Assembly (NCBI GenBank): GCA_007644065.1
Contig: VJWN01000011.1
Coordinates: 558,001-622,000 of the forward strand
DNA length: 64,000 nucleotides
Direction: 5' to 3'
Origin: Margaritispora aquatica
Taxonomy: Eukaryota; Ascomycota; Leotiomycetes; Helotiales; Discinellaceae
The stretch's first letter is position 1. Each line of letters opens with the position of its first letter. Below the pieces are notes generated by a model, which was given only the letters and a program-made list of their open reading frames with translations, was not told the DNA's origin and made no database searches. Made by a program: the position numbers and the translations under genes. Positions 23,736-35,438 of the stretch are shown one piece after another.

Positions 23736-26131
23736 TCAATCCCTTGACTCTCCACCCAAAGTCTCAGCACCCAACTCCCTCGCCACACCTCTCGAGATAT
23801 AGTCACTAATCGCCATATTCGTGACCATTGGATTGACCCCACTCGCACTGGGGAACACACTCGCATCACTAACATATAATCCATCCACACCCCAGACCCT
23901 ACCGTGCGGATCTACGACGCCCTCATCAGGATGAACACTCATGCGATTACTACCCATCTGATGGGCACACGAGAATGTAGCCGCGGGGGCCTTATTGCCA
24001 TGATTCTCGAGCTCCTCGAGCCAGGCGCAGAACAGAGGGTCCGTGATACCCGCTGCTTCGTCTGTGCTGGACTTGGAGGAAGGAAAGCGAATGAACGGTC
24101 GCATGCCTGAGATAGCGACATGAATCTCAATTGCACCGGTCACGTAAGCGATCTTCGAAAGCGCAATAAGGCCTTCCATAAGATGCGCGCGGTCGTAGGC
24201 GCTGGGCGTGTATGTGAATCTTGGTTTTCCTGAGACGGGGTCTTTATACACCCTCCCTGTGTCGCGATCACGGGCTATGGCGATGAAACCGACCATGCTG
24301 CGGAATTTGAGAGCGAGGCTCTTAAATGCGAGACCGGACTCCCAGTTTAGTAGGGTGGTGTAGAATGAGGGTAGCATGGCTGTTGTCTCGAGCTTTACGC
24401 CGTGACCTAGACCGTCTAAGTTTTCGAAGGAAGTATTGACCGAGGTGAGCATTCCGCCTGGTTGCTGTTAGTGAGAGACTTGGGATTGAATAGGGATAGG
24501 TATGAGTTACCTTCCCAACCGCGGATATCTTGTGGGTATACTGCTGCTATGTTATTGACGGGGTGGAGGTACAAATTTCGCCCGATTTGAGGATTTTCAA
24601 GGCCACTGTTCAAAAGAATGACAGGGCTCCACATTGTACCACTTGAAATAATGACCTTCTTCGCTCTTACAATTACTTCCCGAAAGATTCGCTCCGACAT
24701 CAATCCATCGGTGCCCTTAGGACTTTCTCTCGCAGTCCATACACCTCGAACGCCAATTGCAGTCTTGTTCCGCTCGCTTTCGTCAAACAACACTCGATCA
24801 ACTTGAAACCCTTCTACGAATTTCGCTCCAGCCTTTGCAGCATCGGGCAGCCAGGTAATTGCAGGTCCTTGTTTCGCACCAGTGCTACAGCCTACAGTGC
24901 AAAGTCCACAGTAGTGCTCACTACCTCCCGTATTCTGCGGCACAGCCTTCGCAGTATACCCGAGTTTCCTCGACCCCTCGAGCAGCATCTGGTTTGCGTG
25001 ATTATGGCGAATATGATCGGCGGAAACACCCATACGGTTGCATACACGATCAAGACAATTCTGGAATTCTTGCGTCTCAAATACAGTCAGACCTCTATCC
25101 ACAGCCCACTCTTTCCTCACGAAAGCTTGGGTTTGCAAACTTGCAGCCCAATTAATAGAACCGCCACCACCCCAGGTGCTGCCTGCTACCATGGTGATTG
25201 ATCCATCATCACTTGTGCTTACACCACCATTATCGTACAGCTTCTCCCAAGCAGCGTCCTCTGTCATGGGAAATTCAGAGTTTGGGTAGTGATATGCTTT
25301 CTCAACAACCAAGACTCGATATCCTGCTTCGCTGAGATTCTTGGCACATACTGCCCCTCCACAGCCAGATCCGACAATCACAACATCAGTCTCAATGGTT
25401 TCAGGTTCTTTGCCGGCTGAAAATTGCATAAAATCATACTCAAAAGAATTATCGTTACCAGTGTGTTTCTCAGGTGCGGAAGAGAAGCCAGATATATGGT
25501 GATACGTTGGACTAGTCTTGAACCAAATACTCTTCCCAGCATTTGTCAGGGATTTGTAGATTGCATTGAGAGGAGGTAGATAGGAAAGCCGCCAACGCTC
25601 TAGGATCGACTCTCTGATATGTATTGGCTGCTCATGAATAGGTGTGGTATATCCCGTGAGCAAAAGTAAACCCACGCGAGTGCTACAAATAAGTTAATTC
25701 CATGAATTGGGTAGTCAAATGCTACTTGAGGACAAGAAATGGAGGAAACATTACTTGAGTGTACTCAAAACAAATGCCAATTTTTTCTTCCCATCTTCGG
25801 GTACATATCGCGTGAATGTAAATCGGAGCAATTCCTCAAATCTGGGTATACTGGAAGGCTTTTCATCAAAATACACATCCAAAAGCTCGTGATCTAGATC
25901 AGCAGCAGCTGCCTTGTGGACTGCGTCAATTGCCTCGTTGTACTCGTCGTCTGGAAGGGCGCGTTGACTCAGTTCTTGACGAGACGCGGACTCTCTTCTG
26001 ATGGATGGGATGACCGTATCCATGATAGCCATCAAAGTCTTCCAATTGAGATTGGAAAACGGCTCTCCAGGAAGATCCGGTAACATTGCTGCTGGGACGG
26101 GCACCACGGCCCCAGGAGCAACTGAAGTCAT
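23736..26131 (-). CDS. Long-chain fatty alcohol oxidase (GMC oxidoreductase)
   Basis: FAD enzyme that oxidises long-chain or omega-hydroxy fatty alcohols to aldehydes with O2, usually in peroxisomal or microsomal membranes, for use of alkanes and lipids. Minus-strand exons: 26131-25755, 25682-24511 and 24457-23736, 756 residues (an in-frame ATG at 26146 would add five). Introns are GTAATG...GTAG (72 nt) and GTAACT...CCAG (53 nt), and frames join cleanly. The dinucleotide-binding VGSGCGGAVCAKNL sits near residue 230, preceded by the roughly 200-residue helical extension typical of FAO proteins. GSTWGGGGSINW and GLCTVGCSTGAKQG are further family blocks. The C-terminal GMC region has CAHQMGSNRM, the conserved His-containing segment, then GLYVSDASVFPSASGVNPM. 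No peroxisomal SKL ending is seen (it ends GGESRD). Substrate is not deducible. Confidence 0.92.
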
Positions 26132-29100
26132 GTTTTCTCCCCACACGTAGTATTACAGAAGAAACAACAAGTGGAAGAAATCAGGCGTATCAACCAAGAC
26201 TCGCCAAAACTAAGTGCCTTTTGAGAAGTTTTGCTCCAACTGCTGCGGTGAACCAGCAGAATTAATCAGCTCCTCCGCCTTGCGACTTGATGTCGTTGAT
26301 CTTCATTATGCTGCATGGTTTACGCCAGCCTCGGTCTTGAGCCAAAGGAGCAAATCACCGTGCCAGAATCGTACTTTTACATTTTGCAAATGCGGGGGCC
26401 ACTCGAATCCCTGGCATTGCTTTGATTGGATGGAGAAGTGCATGTGGAACTCGATAATATGGAGAAGTAGCCCATCTTTCAATATATACGAAAGAAAGAG
26501 AGGAAGAGCATTGCTGAGGAGCAGGAAAGAGACACGTTCGTTTACATATATGTTGTTGATAGGAGGTCAAAGGGTTTCTACGAGAAACGAGATGTCCTAG
26601 TCCTAGTTGCCGTCAGCTTTGCATAAGGTACCTTCCTACTCCTTTGGTACCAAACTATAACTGGTAGCGAATTGAAATAGCAAAAAGGCAAAGAAACTCT
26701 TTTCCATTGGCTAGTCTGAAGATGAACCAATGAGAATTCAGACTGCAAAGAATGTCCCACTTGGGGATTTTCCGTGCTTACCTAAGGTCGCTTTGGAGTG
26801 CGAGATCCTTCTCATTATTAAGAATAACAATTTCAAGAGACATGCATGTATCGTACCTCACTTTATCAGGTTTATAATGTTCTACTCTGAGTTCATCAAA
26901 CTTGACGTACTTGCATTGCAAGTATAGACATCTCGAAGGAGGGCTTCTCTCATATTTTGAGAACGTGTTACAAACTAGTTTAGTAGCCAATTTTGGTTGT
27001 CACAGGTACATATACCCCTCTCAACGACCAAGGTATCATTTTGGATTCTCATCCTTTATAATTTCGCTCCTTTACATCGAGGTGAGCTGAAAAATAGGTC
27101 AATCAATGCCAACTGCAAAATCCACTCCCGCTACGATGCCAAATAATTGCCCACTCGAGTGGGCTCAAGTCTCGTTTTTTATGAATTAGATCCCGCCCGG
27201 CAGTCTCAAGCTCATGATGGCGCCGGATCTAGTACCCATCGTTTGGTCTCACCGAGATTGACACGATTGAGAATTCCAAGTGTCCGCGGCTATTGCTTGC
27301 GGTGGTGCGGGAAAGCGATGGCTTCTGAGTGGCAGAGCTTCACAAGAGCACACGACATGAGAGAGACAAGAGATCTTCGGCATCTTTGTCGAATGCAGCA
27401 AATCCAGCGAACATGAAGACCCGGAAAAATACAATCGATCTCAATTTCCAGTACGGCGTTTATTGATGTATTCACGGAATAAACATCAAGCGCTGTATCC
27501 AGACCAAACTTCAGACCGACGGAGTCTCGCTCCGCATGAATGGTACGAGGATACAATCAGGTACGAATGTACTTCCACCTCCGCACACTCCCAACCCACA
27601 CCTTTCGCTACCTATTCAACCAGCCGAGATACTTATCTCACTGCCATGTCTCGTCCCCCAGAAACGACCACCCCCAGGACTATCTCACCCTTGACACAAG
27701 CTGCGTCTTCCCCAGAGTCTAGAGCATGCAATAGATGATTGCATGCTCGCGTTGCAGATAGATGCTCAGATGTGAAGCGAAGTTCAACGTCGAGGCATGA
27801 CATTCCCGCTGATACTTCCTATTTGAGCCTCTGCTTCTGATATTGCCCGTTGAACTGTTTTGCCGCTCCCGGCAGGCCATTGCAGTTTAGTGGCTCAAGT
27901 TTATGGATTGAGTTCGCTGAATTCCGAAGAATGACCATTGCGTTCAAGGATTGGGTGGCAATATCTGATATTAACGACCTCTGTTGCCAGCCTCACCGCC
28001 TGCCCACACGAGTCAGAGATTCGCGTTTCGGGGAAACTCATCTCGAGAGAAGGCGAAAATGAACCAGAGAAAAGCAAGCACCGTCACAAGTTTATCTGAA
28101 TTCTCTCGATTTCCAAAACAATTTGGTACTTGGTCTCATCTTTCGGGAGGTTCACTTCACCAGGCAGCAAAAAATTGAAGCTGCATCCTTCTTGTTTTAA
28201 ACTTAAACTTTCAAAAAGCACAACTCTCGAGGCTACCATCGGATCTGTGCCGTCCTCGGCTCATGATGGTTGGATGGCTGTGGTGTGGGTGAGCATGGTG
28301 TGAGCATGGTGAGCACGGAGTTATGACACCGAGTGTAGGAATATCAACAGCCAGACATCTGTCAGCGATAAGAGGTGCAGTAGCATTCAGTAACAGTCAG
28401 TAACAGCCACTCAGGACCCTGGAATTGAAATACTAGCGTTATGCACACGCGACAGTTTGCTAGGGGTGGAGCGTATTCAAGTACGATCGTCCAAAAGAGA
28501 TTGGAGTCCATCTGTCCATCATATGAAAAGTAAGGAAGAAAGACGACGATGAACTGGAGGATTTGGACGAACGAGAGTCAAGTAAACGCAACTGTACTCT
28601 GTCAACCAATGGGACTAAGAGGCGACTAAGGTGATACGTCTCACAATCCAATGATGTGGCCGATCAACAACAATATGATATCAGAATGAGGCTCCTTGGT
28701 TACGCAAATGGAACATGGGACATGGAACATGGAACATGGAACCTAGAAGTGAGATAGTGGGATGATTGATGATTGTCCTGACGATAGCTTAATAGAGGTA
28801 ACGGCCTTGTACTCCGTACTGACGTTTGGAATTCGGCTGTTGGAAGTCGTATGTATACTGTGTTGATTGTTTGTTCATGGAAATTGGAGTATGGAAATAT
28901 GGAGACTGTGGACTTCATCTTCCGGTTGTTCAATCCGATCGGATCCAGTCTTATAACAATCTGCAGCACATCCAGCGCACATCCACCAACTCAGTATGCA
29001 GCGGGTTTCCTCTTTTCGACGGGAAGCGTCTAAAGTGTTCAAGTGTACTGCCTCGAGACTACGCACTCTACCCATCTACCTGTATACTTTACACGTGAGT

Positions 29101-29440
29101 GTGGCTGAAAGCACCGCAGGGTCCTTCTTGGCCCTCTCGATGGCACTGGCACTTCCTCGCCTGTCTTAAATCAACGTCAAGGGCTATAAGGGCTGTTCCC
29201 GGTCTTTTGCTGTAGGTCTCCGATGCTGCTCCCTTGAGTCCCTTCAAATCCCAAGCGAGCCAGTCAAAAGCAAAACGTTGATAATTTAGGTGGTTAAGAT
29301 GTGGATCAGAGAGGATAAATAACCTCAATATTGATAAAACAACCCCTCGAAACCCATAATTATCTCCATCCTGACCCATCCTGGCGCATGCTTGAACTTT
29401 CCCTGGCCCTGCTCCTTCTTGGCTGTTGACTGGGATTCGG
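26132..29440. other. Gene-empty stretch
   Basis: About 3.3 kb with many short frames on both strands but none with recognisable domain content. Minor local repeats include GAACATGG copies at about 28708-28743 and GTGAGCATGG copies at about 28285-28316. No transposon ends seen. It separates the alcohol oxidase from the FYVE gene. Confidence 0.5.
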
Positions 29441-30244
29441 GCTGGACTGCTTATGATTTCGAAGCACTTTGATCTGGTCTGGGTATTGGCACTGGCACTG
29501 GCACTACTTACCTACATACACTCTCTCACACCCTCAACGCCTTCAACGCCCTTCACCTTAATTTCGATATACTACTACTGTACTCTCCTCCCTTTTCAAT
29601 TGTGTCTCTCCTCATTTCACTCCAACCAGATCACTTTGGAAAAGCCCTGCTGTTACAGGATTGTTCCCATTGAGACATCCGGATCATATCAGTGCAACAG
29701 TGCAACAAACAGTACCCTTATCACCGCCACCTTTTATCTGCATGCGCCGGCCCGAATCCCAGAGGTCAACTCAAGCATCAAAGCACTGCCATACCATACG
29801 GAGGAGGATCCACGATACCTCATTTGTAGCATCAACCCGATCGTTGTACACCTGGTCAGGAATTCGTCCGTCTTGCCAACAACAATCATCTTCTTAATCA
29901 TTTATATCAACTGTCAGAAACGTGGCCAGCGGAATATCCAGACTTACCGACTTCACGGTACGACGAGGCTGTACGACAAAGCAACGGTTAGGCCTACGAT
30001 ATCCGGATCGCAAGTCTGACTCGACCTCGAGCTGACTGCAACAACGACGACTGCCTTTGCCGCATTGTCGCGATATCTTGTTACCGTCCCTCTGCCCAAT
30101 CTTGTTCAACCTCTTCTCTCGCACAACATCCCACCTTCGACCTGAATGTTTCTCGAGAAACCCCTCCAGCAGATCCTCTACCCTACCTTCTCCCATTCGA
30201 AAACAGAATCCAAGCCCAAATTCTCTCCACCATTGACGACTGTA
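29441..30244 (+). promoter_or_regulatory. Probable promoter and long pyrimidine-rich leader of the FYVE gene
   Basis: The + strand is markedly C/T-rich with CTCC, CCTT and CAAC runs, as in fungal 5' leaders. It carries a 197-codon open frame (29426-30019) that is low-complexity and hydrophobic. This is more likely leader sequence or an upstream frame than a protein gene. Confidence 0.4.
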
Positions 30245-31359
30245 ATGGCTACAGACTTCGCAATGCCTGTGCAACAATTCACAGCATCTCCATCCCAATA
30301 TACCCTTTACAACTCACAATCTCAGCAAATTTCCCCAGTAAACTCTGCCTCAGCAACTCCCCACAATGCCTCACCGACATCTCCTCGAGCAGGCCCCCCT
30401 TCCCACATCCCACAGCACACTCGACAACTGCGACCACCAAAGTCTCCTCTTTATGTGCCAGCAGTTCTGCGACCAACCGATCCTCCGCGGCGGGCACTCA
30501 AGTCGAATCCTTTAACTCCACCGCAGAGCAAGAATGGCTCTTTCGATGAGCTCGAGAACGCGAGAACGCTAACTCGAAGATCCACAGACGACAGCGGGAA
30601 ATTTGGACTCGGTGATATAGATGAGGCAGAATGGAGTACGGAAGGACTTGGAAAGGTTACTGGCCCTCCATCAAGAGATCACTGGAAGGTATGTTAGCAC
30701 ACTTCATATTTCAAGAGGTTCAGTCGTCACCTCGAAACGGATCCGGGCATCGCGAAGTTTTATACTTGATGTTTGCGCAATGTCGTGATACCTGGATGGG
30801 TATTGCGTGCTGAGGAAAAGTTAGAATGCCACCAGGCTGCGAACACTTCACATGCACTGCTTGGCCAAGAATGGTTCGCCTATGGAGAAATGTACCCCCG
30901 CGCATCTCACTGTACATAGGTACATATTACGTTGTTTTGAAAACACACTAACATGGTTCTTCGTCTTAGCATGACAACGAATCAGTTATCTGCGACGATG
31001 CGAGATGCACCAGATATTTCACCTACTTCACGCGAAAGCATCACTGTCGACGATGCGGCAATACCTTCTGCCACCAACATTCCATGTACTTAATCCCTCT
31101 TGACCAGGAGGCCAACTACCACCCTAATGGCTACGAAGAGCGAGCATGCGAGCATTGCTACAAGGACTTTCAAGGTTGGAAGATGGCACGGACAAGTCGC
31201 TCTAATAGCGAGAGCTCCACTGGTGATGAGCCTTCTACACCCACAGTCAATTGTGGAAGAGCCAAAACTACATTGGGCAGTGTATTTGGCAAAGGCCAAG
31301 GAATGGCAGAGAGTCTCGCGGCTAGCGTGCCACGAGACTGGAACTGGAGCACATTTTGA
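30245..31359 (+). CDS. FYVE zinc-finger protein
   Basis: Binds PI3P on endosomes or vacuoles through a FYVE finger. Two exons: 30245-30688 and 30970-31359, 277 residues. The intron (GTATGT...CTTAG, 281 nt) is the longest I resolved here. The start at MATDFAMPV is preferred; an in-frame ATG at 30146 would add 33 residues. Residues 1-140 are Ser/Pro/Gln-rich and disordered, with a polar segment before the finger. The finger has WxxD (W147-D150), the first ligand pair C156/C161, the basic block RKHHCRRCG (170-178, ligands C174 and C177), C182 with H185 in place of the usual Cys, then C208 and C211. The tail is Ser/Thr-rich. No other domain (RUN, PIKK, RING) is present, so this is a small stand-alone FYVE protein. 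Role in trafficking or autophagy is inferred. Confidence 0.9.
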
Positions 31360-33121
31360 ACATACATAATGTCATGAGTACATATACGTTATTCTCTATC
31401 GACCTGATGGCGATGAGACACGACACGATACGGCCGATTCAAGAATACGAGATCGATTGAGGTCAATACGAGTGCTGTCTGAGCAGGTGGAGATAATTTT
31501 TTCATCCGGATTCGAAGCGAGCGAGCTCTATCAAATATTGCTTACTCTGCTGTTTATTCGAACCGTTGCGGATACCACGAAGAATGCGCTGCTTTTCTTT
31601 GCTAGCAGTCGGATTCAAACCCGAAAATGTCTACATTTAGCGTTATCACGAGCCACTTGAGCTTATAGAAATGATTGCGAGGATAATGACGACGAGGAGG
31701 GGGATGAAGAAAGAGGAGGAGCGGGAAAGGATGATGGTGTCTTATTTTTTTTTTTTTTTTGAATTTAGCGGTCTTTTCTCTTGGAAATTGGGCGGATGGC
31801 TGTCTTGTCTAGATGATATTTAGATGCACCGACTAGAGGCGTAATGTGAATTCGGATTTTGGGGAGGAGGTTGGACAGGATTTGGGGTGGATCGCCCATA
31901 TGCCTGCTGTGGAATTGATTGATATGGATATGAATATGGATGGGAGGCAAATATGAATTGATAGTGATAATACCTTTGTTGGTAACGAGGCTCCAGTACA
32001 CCAAGTATCTAGAATGAAATACAAACATTTATTGTATATTGTACTCCATCTAGACCTTTCATGGGCTTTGTTCTCTCTTCTTAGTTTGTGATATGACCCC
32101 ACCTCAGTCCGTCTATCTTCGTATAAATTTGATCGAGCCTCAAACACGACTCCCATCCCATCCCCAGCCATCTCAATGTCTGTGTGAGATGCCTGACTGT
32201 CTGTTTGTCTCGTGCGAGCCTCATGGTGATCGATGCTTAGCTTTCGTCCACCACTGCCGCCCACCACCGCCCAGAAGTGATTGCCCTATCCTCAATCCAA
32301 TCCGGCAGAACTCCAACCACCCGTGCGACACCACTGGAACTGTTAGAGCGGGGTGAGATATTTACCCCTCACTAAGAAGGTACAGTAGTGAGTGATATAT
32401 GCATGTATGCATGCATGCACGACACGGACCAAAGACACAGACTCAAACTCAGACTCAATTGCAAACAGGCGAGACGAGTCTAGCTAGTGTTTGAGAGAGG
32501 AGAGGGAGGGCTCGCCGACGCCCATCGTCTATCTTGATGTTGTTGGGCGACGGCGACGGTGATGGGGCCGGATAAGGAATCTATGAGGATGAGGGGATTT
32601 TGAATTTGATATCGATATGGATTATCATTCTAATCTTGATACTGTCTGTTAATTGCGTCATTCGTTGTATTGTTTGTTTATTTATTTATTGGTTCCACAT
32701 AAGAGTTGTAAGAAGATCTTAACACTACATTTAATGTCCCTCCCCGTTATCATATACAGCTACTTGGCTACCTTATAAAGAGCTCATGAAGAGATCTGAG
32801 ATTGATATCCCAAGGCCATCCTTGCTTCATCGTCTCTCAATTGCACACTATAATACTGCTGATTTAATTTATTTTTCTTGACGGGCAACTTCATTGTTCA
32901 AGCAGGTCGATTTGCATACACGTCTGAAGTGAAAGCATACCTAATCTTCGTTCGTACATCAGATTGCATTGCATTGCTCTTTCTGCTATAGACCTTTATT
33001 GCACCAGAAAGAAACCTTATCGCCTTGCAATTTCGAGCGTTGATTGGAAAACAGACTGAGTAGTCCTGGTGAGGTATCTCCTGCTCGTTCGTTATTCTGC
33101 GTATCTATCTATCAATTGGCC
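31360..33121. other. Intergenic region with poly-T tract
   Basis: About 1.76 kb. A T16 tract lies at about 31745-31760, and ATGCATGT-type alternating repeats at about 32399-32418. The minus-strand open frames at 31833-32267 are not protein-like. The end is the leader of the carbonic anhydrase gene. Confidence 0.5.
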
Positions 33122-34198
33122 ATGTCCTCCTCATCGAAAGATCTCGACCCAAGGATCTCAGCTTATCTGGCTAAGAACAAGTAGGTACTCATCACCAATT
33201 CCCCCATATACTTCCAAACAATTCTTTCCCCTATACAAAGAACACAAGCTAACAAACCACAAACAGAGAATGGGCCACAAGCCCAAGTTATAAGCCTCCC
33301 ATAACATTCACACAGATGCAACGACTAGGCAGGGAGAGGGACGACGGCACCGTGATTGTAGTTGCTTGCACGGATCCTAGGGTCTCGCCGGAGGAGTTTC
33401 TGGGTATGAGTGCTGGGGAAGGGAATAGTAAGGCTGGTTTACTTGATTTCTTTATCACGCCTATCTCGTATCACTTTTATTTCGCTGCTTTGTTTTGTCT
33501 GCATTGCGTCTGCATACATTTACCTGCATATATGTATGTATGTATGTATGTATGTATTCGTATATGCACTCTACAGCTACCCCTCCTTGTATTGAATTTA
33601 CACTGCCTACCTACCTCACTGTTGTTATGTAGAGTCAGAACTCGGCTAACTCCAACTCCACCACAGGAGCGACGATAATCCGCACCGCGGGCGGAAGAGT
33701 CCACGATGCGATGAGCACGCTGCTCGTGCTGAGCGCAGTGGGGAATCGTGGGAAGAAGGGCACGATTATGCTGGTTCATCATAGTGATTGTGGTCTCGCT
33801 AGTTTGGAGGGAGGGGATGAGGAGATTAGGAAGGTTTTGATGGAGGCTGTTTCTGAGGGTGAGGACGGAGAGGTTGGGATAGAGGTGGGAACGATGTTGG
33901 AGGGGATGAAATTTGGGAGTTTTGTGAGGTGAGTACGTGTGCTTTCGTTGCAGTTTTTTTTCCCGCCGAGAATGGTTGGTTGTGTGGTTGGTATGCTTTT
34001 GAGAGGAGTATAGTGAACATTATATGATCGGGCTAGCCGAGATGAGAGGGCGCTAACACTATTGATGATAGACCCGAAGATAGCGTGAAAGAAGATGTGG
34101 AATTCCTGCGAGCAAGCCCATGGTTTAAGGGAATGCAAATCGTAGGATTCGTACAAGACACAGAGACAGGTCTGCTGGACCAAATCATTGGTCCTTGA
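33122..34198 (+). CDS. Beta-class carbonic anhydrase
   Basis: Interconverts CO2 and bicarbonate with a zinc ion, supplying bicarbonate to carboxylases and CO2 sensing. Four exons: 33122-33180, 33267-33427, 33667-33928 and 34072-34198, 202 residues, small even for this class. Zinc and catalytic motifs: CTDPR at 54-58 (Cys54 ligand, Asp56-Arg58 dyad), then IIRTAGGR at 77-84, and HHSDCG at 111-116 (His112 and Cys115 ligands). Residue joins are clean at all three introns (AA+A, A+GA, AG+A). Intron 2 (239 nt) contains a GTAT microsatellite. There is no mitochondrial or secretion signal, so a cytosolic enzyme is likely. The gene is convergent with the Arl3-like GTPase, about 130 bases between stops. 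Confidence 0.93.
33530..33556. repeat. GTAT microsatellite inside an intron
   Basis: About six GTAT units lie within the second intron of the carbonic anhydrase gene, so length variation there would not change the protein. Confidence 0.9.
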
Positions 34199-34329
34199 AA
34201 GTTTGATTTCATACTTAATCATCCAACAGAATGATATCCCCGAAACGCCTCGCTGTCTAAATAACCTACAAGAAGTAATAGTCTTAGAACCAAGAAACAA
34301 ATAACCGACAGAACTCATCTCATCCCTCC

Positions 34330-35019
34330 TCATCTCATAACAGGTGGTCTCCCCTCCTTATTCCATTTCACCCTACTCCTCACCCACTCCACCGCTTCCC
34401 TCACACCCGTCCCCGTCAACGCGCTAACCGGCAAGACCCTACTATCTCTGATGCCCGCCCCTTTCTCGCCTTCAAATACCTTCTTCACCAATCCCTCCTT
34501 GATCCGCACAACCTCCACGCAATCCTCGCGATCCTGTTTATTAGCCAACACAAGCAGCGGCACGCCCTCCGTCTCACTATGCTGCAGCACATCTTCGAGC
34601 ACTAATCTACACTCTTCCAACCGCCCGCTGTTGTCGTGCTCGAGGTTGCCATCACCGATGTCTGTCGAGTCGATGATGAATACGATCGCGTGGCAGGACG
34701 TGTAGTAGCTCTGCCATAGTTTCCGAAGAGAGTGCTGCCCCCCTACATCCCAGATCTTGAGATACATGTCTGGCAGTGTAATGGTCGAAACATTTTGTCC
34801 GACGGTCGGGACGGTCTTGAGTTTGGGCGCGGGGTTGGAGGGGAGGAAGAGCGATTTCACTTGCTCGTGGAAGGTGGTTTTGCCGGCATTGTCAAGACCG
34901 AGGAGGAGAACCGAGTATTCTGCTGTTGTCAACTACAATCGCCAGTGATATTTGGAGCTTGGGGGTAGACCTTCTTTGCTTGTTGCGTACAGATATAACC
35001 CCTTGGCTAGATGATACAT
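34330..35019 (-). CDS. arl3: Arf-like GTPase Arl3/ARFRP1
   Basis: Small GTPase of the trans-Golgi that recruits Arl1 and its golgins. Minus-strand exons: 35019-34971 (49 nt) and 34922-34330, 213 residues (family about 198-204). The first exon gives MYHLAKGLYLYATSKE, with the Met plus aromatic start that in yeast Arl3 is N-acetylated (in place of myristoylation) and binds Sys1. The P-loop GLDNAGKTT is at 25-33, the switch-2 DVGGQ at about 75-79 and NKQD at about 144-147. The intron is GTCTAC...ACAG, with the acceptor chosen so that the frame joins as Ala. Taking the nearer TAG acceptor breaks the frame. Divergent from the membrane-protein gene. Confidence 0.93.
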
Positions 35020-35438
35020 TGCGAATGCGCTTTAAGCTGTAAGATGAAGAGGCTATGGAAAGAGTGTGCTCGAGACGGAGACAGAGACGGTAAGCCCAGG
35101 CTCTGGTTGTATGGGATACTGCATATGGCCTCAACTAAAAGATTGTCGCAAGTAACTCCTCACACCTCGTAAATATATGTCGTCGCCCAAAAAAAGATCG
35201 TGTCAATGTGTCAACTGAGTTGAGACATCCCATCTCAGCATCCTTGCCCTGTCGCAACTCGCAAGGCTGAGCGACGATCCTGTGGGGCTATATCACATGA
35301 TGATTAACATGCTTCTTCATTGGCTACTTCCATCAGCCCAATGGACAAGCGCATCGAGTCCTGGGAAAGCCTGCTTGCCTCACATTCGGTTGGTATTTAG
35401 AACGCGACAGGTCGACTTTCATGCTTATTGACTTCGAG
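35020..35438. promoter_or_regulatory. Divergent promoter region, arl3 and membrane-protein gene
   Basis: About 400 bases between divergent starts. No defined motif assigned; no open frame of interest. Confidence 0.45.

Noticed and set aside
23736..26131. A biosynthetic gene cluster around the alcohol oxidase
   Set aside because: No polyketide synthase, NRPS, terpene synthase, P450, transporter or pathway regulator lies nearby; neighbours are unrelated.
29426..30019. 197-residue + ORF before the FYVE gene
   Set aside because: Low-complexity, pyrimidine-driven composition typical of a fungal 5' leader; no domain or plausible homology pattern.
31600..31640. Possible tRNA B-box (TTTGAATCC on the minus strand)
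   Set aside because: No matching A-box, anticodon stem or acceptor stem could be built around it.
31833..32267. 144-residue minus-strand ORF
   Set aside because: Short low-complexity frame in the intergenic region, without protein-like character.
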